From positions 1 through 37,793 of the forward strand of contig JBDKVA010000116.1 of NCBI GenBank assembly GCA_039679375.1: a stretch of DNA of 37,793 nt. Reading direction: 5' to 3'. The DNA is from JBDKVA01 sp039679375. GTDB lineage: Bacteria; Bacillota; Clostridia; Acetivibrionales; DTU013. The translations under genes and the position numbers were made by a program. The notes below the pieces were generated by a model. The model was not told the origin of the DNA and ran no database searches. It saw only the letters and a program-made list of their open reading frames with translations. Of the stretch, positions 1-5,369 are shown piece after piece; within the stretch, counting starts at the first letter, position 1; each line of letters starts with the position of its first letter.

Positions 1-707
1 TTGTCTTCTCTTCCATCAGGAAGGTATCCGTATACGACCTCATTTGCTTCTATGTTTATGATCTTAGACAGTTTGTCCACAAGAAGCGTCCTTTGGTCTC
101 TCATATCGTTGGCGGTATTTCCGTCCAGCTCGGATATGTAAATCTGCCTGTTCAGTTGCTGTATCTGCGTAGCGTAGGAATTTACCTCCTCCACCTTGGT
201 CTGCACCCTGTAATTGATATCCTGCTGCATGGTTTCAAAATGCGACGCCATGCTGTTGAAATATTTTGCCAGCGTTACGCCTCTCTGCTTGACCAGTGCT
301 CTGACAGCCGAACTGCTCGGATCCTTTCCCAGTTCCTGGAGTGAGCTGTAAAAATCGTTCATGATTGTCGTAAAGCCGCTGTCCGACGGCTCATTGAAGG
401 CTGCCTCAATGTCGGAGAGCGCCTCCTCCTTCGCGCTCCATTCACCGTAAGATATGTTCTCGCTCCAATACTTGAAATCCAGGTATTCATCCCGCACCCG
501 CTGTACGCCTGTTACCTCGGCGCCCGTACCCATCATGCCCGTGCCGTCATAAAGCGCCATAGGTCTTGCCGCCGCCTGAATGCATTGCTGCCTTGAATAG
601 CCGGGAGTATTGATATTATTCAAATTGTGGTTTACCGTGTCCAAGCTGCGTTGAGCCGTAAAAAGCCCTCGTACTGCCACGTTTAATCCAAAAAACGATT
701 CGGACAT
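1..707 (-). CDS. flgK: Flagellar hook-associated protein 1 (HAP1), N-terminal part
   Basis: This is the N-terminal part of a FlgK; the reading frame runs off the left edge of the window. FlgK is exported by the flagellar type III system and forms the junction between hook and filament. The start of the protein has the typical rod/hook signature: a hydrophobic run (FFGLNVAVRGLFTAQ) followed by NLNNINTPGYSRQQ. Further in are the conserved RALVKQR and GNTANDMRDQR segments, which also occur in the gene upstream. Two in-frame ATGs lie at 713 and 707, and neither has a strong SD (GGCGG only); I use 707. It is the second of two tandem flgK genes and looks like the canonical one as far as it can be read. 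The spacer before it holds a hairpin element also found before flgM. The truncation is an artefact of the window. Confidence 0.93.
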   Translation of the reverse strand, partial: MSESFFGLNVAVRGLFTAQRSLDTVNHNLNNINTPGYSRQQCIQAAARPMALYDGTGMMGTGAEVTGVQRVRDEYLDFKYWSENISYGEWSAKEEALSDIEAAFNEPSDSGFTTIMNDFYSSLQELGKDPSSSAVRALVKQRGVTLAKYFNSMASHFETMQQDINYRVQTKVEEVNSYATQIQQLNRQIYISELDGNTANDMRDQRTLLVDKLSKIINIEANEVVYGYLPDGRED

Positions 708-710
708 AAA

Positions 711-826
711 CATTAACCGCCGTTCTGCCGCTGTGCACCGGCTGAATTTCTAATTTAATGTAACACAGGCGATGTCTGCGCATTCCGCTCGTCACGCACA
801 GTAAAGAATGACAAGCGTCCGTGTCT
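711..826 (-). ncRNA. Candidate structured leader, copy A (between the two flgK genes)
   Basis: This spacer can fold into two hairpins whose loops are complementary. Hairpin 1 pairs 817-809 with 794-786 (9 bp, one G-U) around a 14-nt loop. Hairpin 2 has a GCCG/CGGC stem (742-739 with 730-727) around an 8-nt loop. Loop bases 801-795 (CTGTGCG) can pair with 731-737 (TGCACAG), giving 7 pairs with one G-U. The same layout with compensatory changes precedes flgM, and both copies end in a conserved GGCAGAAYGGCGGTT just before the start codon. Hairpin 1 begins 9 nt after the upstream flgK stop. Folding was done by eye; the RNA class is unknown to me. Confidence 0.55.
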
Positions 827-2850
827 TACCTTCCGACGAGGCCCAGTTTGTTAACTATCGTTTCCATCATGCTGTCTATTACGTTAAGGGCTCTAGAAGC
901 AGCGTCATATGCAAATTTGTATTTCATCATATTGGTCATTTCCTCATCCATTGAAACACCTGTAATGGAGGTTCTGTAGGCATCGGCGGACTGTACCAGC
1001 TTTCCCTGGCTTTCCGATATCCTGTCCGAGTCGGAACCGTTATTGCCCATATTCAGAATAATGGCCTGGTAATAATCGTCCAGACTGAGATATCCTGTAT
1101 CGTCATGGATAAGTGACCCGTTCCTTAAGTTTGCTATTTCAAGCGCGTTGGAGTTATCACCGTCAGCACCTGTTTTTGAAGCGGCAATATAGGTCAGGTC
1201 CGACAAATTCGGGTTGAGTTTGATATTGCCCATCTCAAGCGGCCTGCCGGAATTGATCGTCACAAAAAAGTCCTCTCCGGAAGTTGCGGGGTCCTTCATG
1301 TTCATTCCGCTTTTATGAATATAGTTGATCTCCCGCAGCATGACATTCACCAGTGAATTGAGCCTATTCTTCATATCGGACACAATGTTCGTTGAATCAG
1401 ATACGACCGAGAATCTTGAGCTTACATCCTCATCAATATCCAGCCCGATATCCGTCGCGGCTGCAAGATCGGTGTACACCGTACCTCCGGCTGTACCTGT
1501 TATGCTGTCCCAATTGGTTCCTGTGCCGGTGACTACGGATGCCTGAATGCCTTTTGTATTTAAAATGGCATTATATCCTGCAGCTTCTCCTGCAACAATA
1601 TTATCATTAGTGAAAACGACCGTGTATTTATTGTCATCCGTCCTGTAAGGCGGAGTACCCAATGCATTGAATACCGCAGTGAAATCATTCGTCTGCGCAG
1701 TAGCCGCTATCTGGCCGAGTGAACCGACGGCAGTGTTGAAATTGGACAACTGCGACTTGGAATAGACCGAATTATTGATTACATTATTGCCATGAGTCGT
1801 TACAAGCCTCAGATTGTAATCCAGCCCCATTTGATCAAGCTGATTGGCATAATCCGATATTTTGCTCTTGATATCTGTAAACTGAGCAGCCGTAAATCCG
1901 CTGGCATCCGATATGTCAACCACAAAAGCCACGTCCGTTTTGGTGTTCGGAGTGCCGTTTTCATAGCTGCCGACAGCTCCGGATACCTCGCCCCTGGACT
2001 CCATCAAGCCCTTTATAATGCCGCTTTTGAGATTAACCTCGGTATTGGTTCCGCCCAGCTTGGCAACGTAAAAATTGTCTCCCGCATTCCTTTCTGCCGC
2101 ATAAAGATCCGTACTGGTACCCTTCTGAACAACAAAATACCCCCCGATGGTAATATCAAGCTGCCCGTCCTGCATCTCATTCACTTCGGCCTTTACCAGC
2201 TTCGTCAGCCTGTCGGTCAACGAGTTCCTCTGGTCACGGTAGTCATTTGCCGTATCACCGTTTACCTCGGATTTGAGTATTGTTACATTGAGATCTGCGA
2301 TCTGCCTTGTAATCTCATTCACTTCATCGATACGTACAGCAATTTCCGAGTTCAAATCACTCTGCAGCCTGTCAAGCTGCGTACCCATGTGGTTGATCTG
2401 CTGCACAAGAGCTTCGCTTCTCTGGCGGACCAGCGCCCTTACCGTGAGGCTGTCCGGCTCCTTCGACAATTCCTGCCACGAATCCCAGAATTGGTTCAAT
2501 ACATTCTGAAGACCGGATTCCATCGGTTCGGCCATGATTGCCTGAACATCCTGGAAGGTCTTCTGCCTGGACTCCCAGTATCCCAGAGTCGTATTTTCCT
2601 GCCTGTAAATATTATCGAGGAAGGTATGCCTGATCTGTCTGATTTCCTGGATATCCGCGCCAAGGCCGAGCTGGATCAGCCCACCTTTGGAATATGTTGT
2701 CTGAACCGGGCCGTTTTTAATCATCGCCTGCTGCCGGACATAGCCGGTTGTATTCACATTTGAAATATTATGGCCTGTTACGAAAAGTCCCCGCTCATTG
2801 ACCATAAGGCCTGAACGGGCGATCTCGTAACTGGCGAAACTGACGCCCAT
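826..2850 (-). CDS. flgK: Hook-associated protein FlgK with inserted VWA-like domain
   Basis: A complete 674-residue FlgK (HAP1). Residues 1-45 hold the flagellar rod-type N-terminus (NISNVNTTGYVRQQ). Residues 85-235 form the helical region shared with the next gene (RALVRQR, GDTANDYRDQR). The C-terminus (about 600-674) has the usual MTNMMKYKFAYDAASR-like helix that packs against the N-terminus in the filament cap region. Residues about 305-475 are unusual. They read as a von Willebrand factor A fold: strand DVAFVVDIS, amphipathic helix, strand YTVVFTNDN, and a closing GIQASVV...GGTVYTD segment. The metal-site motif is imperfect (D312, S314, but A316 in place of the second serine). The domain sits where other FlgK proteins have their variable outward-facing domain. 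SD AGGAGG lies 4 nt before the ATG. Confidence 0.95.
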   Translation of the reverse strand: MGVSFASYEIARSGLMVNERGLFVTGHNISNVNTTGYVRQQAMIKNGPVQTTYSKGGLIQLGLGADIQEIRQIRHTFLDNIYRQENTTLGYWESRQKTFQDVQAIMAEPMESGLQNVLNQFWDSWQELSKEPDSLTVRALVRQRSEALVQQINHMGTQLDRLQSDLNSEIAVRIDEVNEITRQIADLNVTILKSEVNGDTANDYRDQRNSLTDRLTKLVKAEVNEMQDGQLDITIGGYFVVQKGTSTDLYAAERNAGDNFYVAKLGGTNTEVNLKSGIIKGLMESRGEVSGAVGSYENGTPNTKTDVAFVVDISDASGFTAAQFTDIKSKISDYANQLDQMGLDYNLRLVTTHGNNVINNSVYSKSQLSNFNTAVGSLGQIAATAQTNDFTAVFNALGTPPYRTDDNKYTVVFTNDNIVAGEAAGYNAILNTKGIQASVVTGTGTNWDSITGTAGGTVYTDLAAATDIGLDIDEDVSSRFSVVSDSTNIVSDMKNRLNSLVNVMLREINYIHKSGMNMKDPATSGEDFFVTINSGRPLEMGNIKLNPNLSDLTYIAASKTGADGDNSNALEIANLRNGSLIHDDTGYLSLDDYYQAIILNMGNNGSDSDRISESQGKLVQSADAYRTSITGVSMDEEMTNMMKYKFAYDAASRALNVIDSMMETIVNKLGLVGR

Positions 2851-2858
2851 ATTACCTC

Positions 2859-3365
2859 CTAGAGTTTTATATCAAAAAAGTTTCTTTTCTTCAAATTACT
2901 GGACATGCCGGAGGTCCCATAGTTATTGCCTGTTGATCCGGCATCTGTCAGCAGGTTTATGGAAAAATCTATATAATCAAGTGAATTTCGAATGAGTTTC
3001 GAATTTAATTCGTTTGCAGTGCTTAATTCATTTACCAGCTTTGAAAGTGTATTATGGCAACCATTCAGTTTCTCAGCCTGTTCTCCGGAAAACCGCTCCT
3101 TAAGGTTTGTAATGGTAATATCGGAAGCCTTGACATTAAGCTGAAGCGCTATTTGTTCCACCAGCTTTTCGCGTTCCTCTTCAAGCTTCCCGAGCTTCAG
3201 GATCATAGACTGTTCAAGGCTGGTTATACTCTCCAGTTCGGATACTTTTCCCTCAACAATCGCGTCCGTTTTGTTTTTGGAAAGCTTCTGAATGCCTTCA
3301 TATAAATCTGTTTCCTTTTTCAAAGTATCTATAAGCGTGTCAATTAATTTATTTTCCAAAGCCAC
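2859..3365 (-). CDS. flgN: Flagellar chaperone FlgN family protein
   Basis: 168 residues, mostly helical and charged, in the position of B. subtilis yvyG/flgN, directly upstream of flgK (8 nt) and downstream of flgM. FlgN-type chaperones bind the C-terminal helices of FlgK and FlgL in the cytoplasm and bring them to the export gate. The sequence shows the family pattern: an N-terminal helix (LIDTLIDTLKKETDLYEGI), a conserved basic/Glu-rich middle (LEEEREKLVEQIA), and a helix ending in NSLDYIDFSINLL before a disordered tail. The start is unsure. GTG at 3365 sits 1 nt after AGGTGG, whereas TTG at 3359, two codons in, has a well-spaced SD. Assignment rests on position and helix pattern, because the family is weakly conserved. 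Confidence 0.85.
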   Translation of the reverse strand: MALENKLIDTLIDTLKKETDLYEGIQKLSKNKTDAIVEGKVSELESITSLEQSMILKLGKLEEEREKLVEQIALQLNVKASDITITNLKERFSGEQAEKLNGCHNTLSKLVNELSTANELNSKLIRNSLDYIDFSINLLTDAGSTGNNYGTSGMSSNLKKRNFFDIKL

Positions 3366-3427
3366 ACCACCTGTCCGATCTATGCATCATACTGCAGGCA
3401 TACAAACGTAAGCCGATATATTCTTTC

Positions 3428-3468
3428 AGTTTGCGATACACCCCGGAAAAAAAGAGAGTTATGTAAAC
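3428..3468 (-). terminator. Weak intrinsic terminator after flgM
   Basis: Reading the minus strand just after the flgM stop, a short stem (GGAGTT / AACTCT, 6 pairs with one G-T) is followed by CTTTTTTT. The stem is weak, so it is probably an attenuating site between flgM and flgN rather than a full stop. Confidence 0.4.
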
Positions 3469-3480
3469 TCCCCAAGGTTG

Positions 3481-3768
3481 TTACGCTTTTTTATCGAAAA
3501 CGTTTTTTATCACCTTATCCATGATGTCATTGCCGGTCACATTATAAGTGCCGGCTTCAAACCTGCCTGTGATATCGGCTACTTTATTCTGCCGGATATC
3601 CGGCACATCCTTCAGTGCCTTATATGCTGTCTGAATGTCCTTAGCTTCGCTCGAAATAGATACAACATCCTTTTTCGAAGCAGCCGATTCAGACTTTCCT
3701 ATTCTTCCAATATTCTTTTGTGCACCATAAACGCCATTAATCTTTGGTATTTCACCTGGTATTCTCAT
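3481..3768 (-). CDS. flgM: Anti-sigma-28 (sigma-D) factor FlgM
   Basis: FlgM binds and holds the flagellar sigma factor (sigma-D/FliA) until the hook is complete and FlgM is exported, coupling late flagellar genes to assembly. From the ATG at 3768 the product is 95 residues and starts MRIPGEIPKINGVYG, the usual beginning of firmicute FlgM (compare MKINxxPKIxxxYG). It also has VVSISSEAKDIQTAYKAL and a C-terminal sigma-binding helix region. A GTG at 3813 would add 15 residues, but that extension lies inside the hairpin leader and does not look like FlgM. GGAAG precedes the chosen ATG. The gene lies between yvyF and flgN as in Bacillus, with its own candidate sigma-D promoter. Confidence 0.93.
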   Translation of the reverse strand: MRIPGEIPKINGVYGAQKNIGRIGKSESAASKKDVVSISSEAKDIQTAYKALKDVPDIRQNKVADITGRFEAGTYNVTGNDIMDKVIKNVFDKKA

Positions 3769-3856
3769 TGCTTCCAACCGCCATTCTGCCGCTATGCGCC
3801 GGCTAAAATTCACCTTTTATTTCCACTTATCACGCATAGCAGGAAATGATAAGCAG
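3769..3856 (-). ncRNA. Candidate structured leader, copy B (before flgM)
   Basis: Hairpin 1 pairs CTTATCA (3853-3847) perfectly with TGATAAG (3832-3826) around a 14-nt loop. Hairpin 2 is GCCG (3803-3800) with CGGC (3791-3788) around an 8-nt loop. Loop bases CTATGCG (3839-3833) are exactly complementary to CGCATAG (3798-3792), so the loops could kiss. Compared with copy A (711-826), a G-C pair in stem 1 has become A-T, and a G-C pair in the loop-loop helix has become A-T. The element lies in the 5' leader expected from the sigma-D promoter at 3880-3906 and ends at the flgM ribosome-binding site. Confidence 0.55.
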
Positions 3857-3879
3857 TTCATCCGGGCATCCTATTTATA

Positions 3880-3906
3880 TTATCGGTAGAACCTGTGAGT
3901 TGATTA
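3880..3906 (-). promoter_or_regulatory. Candidate sigma-D (flagellar) promoter for flgM
   Basis: On the minus strand, TAAT at 3906-3903, a 15-nt spacer and ACCGATAA at 3887-3880 resemble the sigma-D consensus TAAA-N15-GCCGATAT. The element lies about 110 nt upstream of flgM, where autoregulated late-class transcription of flgM is expected. Expected start near 3873, so the leader hairpins are inside the transcript. Confidence 0.65.
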
Positions 3907-3936
3907 ACAGCTTAAAACAAAAAAGATCAAATGCAA

Positions 3937-4371
3937 TTATTCCTTTTTGTTCCCATCTTTACTCAGGTATCTCACCGCAAAATTCTGCTTGTTCGACTGA
4001 GAAAAGATATCTATCTCACTTTTTATCTGGCCGGCGACATTTTTGAAGCCTGCTGCGAGGTCCCTCTCGCATACATCGCAAAACCTTCCGCTTTTAATGG
4101 ATTTGCCGCAATTTTCACACTCCAGGATCATATTCCCGTCATCACCGGTTATCTCAAGTCTGCCTTCCTTAAGGAACCTTTTTATTTTTTCGATCCCGAT
4201 ATCCAGTTCGGTAGATACCTGCGTTACGCTCGCGCCCGGATTATCATACAAATACTGCTTGACTCTTTGAAAATCATCCTCTTCAGCTTGCTTGCATACA
4301 GGACAGATCGGCGAACCTCCGATATAATTGTAAATCTTTCCACATTTTCTGCAGTTTCTAACGTCCGGCAT
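3937..4371 (-). CDS. yvyF: Flagellar operon protein YvyF (TIGR03826-type)
   Basis: 144 residues from the ATG at 4371 (SD AGGAGG, 8-nt spacing; the ATG at 4377 is too close to it). The protein is a two-zinc-knuckle factor around a helix-turn-helix. The first pair is CRKC...CPVC near the N-terminus. The middle segment (GASVTQVSTELDIGIEKIKRFLKEG) looks like a HTH or MerR-like recognition unit. The second pair is CENC...CDVC. This matches YvyF, a small protein of unknown exact role found between comF and flgM in Bacillus and clostridia and thought to influence flagellar gene expression. It is 15 nt downstream of comF and shares its strand. The identity is firm from architecture and position, but the function is not established. 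Confidence 0.9.
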   Translation of the reverse strand: MPDVRNCRKCGKIYNYIGGSPICPVCKQAEEDDFQRVKQYLYDNPGASVTQVSTELDIGIEKIKRFLKEGRLEITGDDGNMILECENCGKSIKSGRFCDVCERDLAAGFKNVAGQIKSEIDIFSQSNKQNFAVRYLSKDGNKKE

Positions 4372-4386
4372 GTACATTCCCTCCTA

Positions 4387-5064
4387 TTATTGTTTTCTTC
4401 CCGTTGCTACCACCAGTGCAATTATCTTAGCGGCTCCTGCCTGTTTCAGCACTCTGCTGCACTCTTCAAGCGTCGAGCCGGTAGTCATTATGTCATCTAC
4501 CAATAAAATTGATTTCCCGCCCACTTTCTCCGGCGCCGTAACAATAAAGGCACCCTGGACGTTCTCATGCCTTTTCTGTCCGTCCAGAAGGCTTTGCGCC
4601 TCTGTTTGCTTCAACCGCTTCAAAAATTTAGATCGTTCCGGTATTTTAAGCTCCCTGCCTATAAAACGCGATATCAGCAAAGCCTGGTTATAACCTCTGG
4701 AAAGCTCCCTTTTTCTGTGCAGCGGCACACTCAGCACCATATCATACTGCGTTATATCCGACATTCCGGCAAGTCTTCCTGCAATAAGCCTGGCATATGT
4801 TCTATAATAACCCGGTTTATTCTGAAACTTGAACCGGATGAGCGACTCCTTTACGATACCTGTATAATGAAATATGCTCATGACGCCGTCACAATAGCCC
4901 GTTCCTTTATTCTGCGCCGTATCCAGGAATGCTTCCGTCATAAAAGGCAGCTTTTCATAGCAGGTGCTGCAAATGTGAAGGCCGGCGTCATCGTTCATAA
5001 TTTGTCTGCAAAATATGCACTTTGCCGGGTAAACCGTATTGGCAAGCCTGTTGAAAAAGCCCAA
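4387..5064 (-). CDS. comF: ComF family phosphoribosyltransferase-like protein
   Basis: 225 residues. The N-terminus has a zinc site (C16, C19, C32, C35). The C-terminal half has a type I phosphoribosyltransferase fold with the PRPP loop SILLVDDIMTTGST at about 185-198 and the family block LSRGYNQA at 121-128. ComFC proteins act with ComFA in uptake of single-stranded DNA during natural transformation. In many clostridia comF stands alone next to flagellar genes, as here, and no comFA is in view. The start is TTG at 5064, chosen for the AGGGAGG seven bases ahead. Upstream lies a repetitive purine/pyrimidine spacer rather than a clear promoter. Confidence 0.93.
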   Translation of the reverse strand: MGFFNRLANTVYPAKCIFCRQIMNDDAGLHICSTCYEKLPFMTEAFLDTAQNKGTGYCDGVMSIFHYTGIVKESLIRFKFQNKPGYYRTYARLIAGRLAGMSDITQYDMVLSVPLHRKRELSRGYNQALLISRFIGRELKIPERSKFLKRLKQTEAQSLLDGQKRHENVQGAFIVTAPEKVGGKSILLVDDIMTTGSTLEECSRVLKQAGAAKIIALVVATGRKQ

Positions 5065-5369
5065 CCGGCAGCCTCCCTTCCAGATACCGGAAACCGGACA
5101 CCAGATACAAGACCTGAATATGACTTCAGAAAAATTTCCTGATCTTATCTCAATTCTCTGAGCTCTGTTTTTCGCTCTCTGGTCTCTGTTTTCCAGTCTC
5201 TGGTCTCTAATCTCTGCTTTTTTTGATCTCCGCTCTCCGTTCTCTGAGCTCTGTTCTCTGGTTTCTGGTTTCTGGTCTCTGCCTTTTCGGTGTGTCCCGT
5301 CTGGCTTTAGCGTCAGAAGGGGACATTCCTCGGACCCAAAACACCTGCTCCTTGCTGAGGTGTGTCCCC
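5065..5369. repeat. Low-complexity spacer and REP-like palindrome between comF and recD2
   Basis: This 305-base spacer has no gene. From about 5154 to 5282 it is made of imperfect repeats of a CTCTGGT / CTCTGTT type on the plus strand (purine-rich on the coding strand). Short quasi-repeats of GTATCTGG/GTTTCCGG type continue toward comF. From 5319 to 5369 is a palindrome with GGGGACA and TGTCCCC ends and internal CCTC/GAGG, touching the recD2 stop codon. A related palindrome lies at 36239-36276. No clear promoter is seen. Confidence 0.6.
5319..5369. repeat. REP-like palindrome abutting the recD2 stop
   Basis: GGGGACATTCCTC at 5319-5331 faces GAGGTGTGTCCCC at 5357-5369, with the outer seven bases exactly complementary. 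A further inverted half (TGTGTCCC) lies at 5291-5298. The motif resembles the palindromes associated with REP-type (Y1) transposases in Firmicutes, though no transposase is nearby. It may act as a terminator for recD2, but lacks a T-run. Confidence 0.55.

Noticed and set aside
781..816. Plus-strand TCACGCACAG resembling part of a c-di-GMP-I riboswitch
   Set aside because: Only this short piece matches. The rest of the GEMM core is absent, and the structure is better explained by the minus-strand leader element.
1792..2763. Long plus-strand open frame (about 323 codons) opposite flgK
   Set aside because: It is the complement of a well-supported FlgK, has no SD, and its translation looks like no protein. 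Same for other antisense frames, such as 33928-34761 opposite prs.
3412..3419. GCCGATAT on the plus strand, identical to a sigma-D -10 box
   Set aside because: It points away from the flagellar genes and has no TAAA about 15 nt upstream.
3769..3813. Longer FlgM from GTG 3813
   Set aside because: The added 15 residues lie in the hairpin leader and FlgM proteins start near MRI/MKI.
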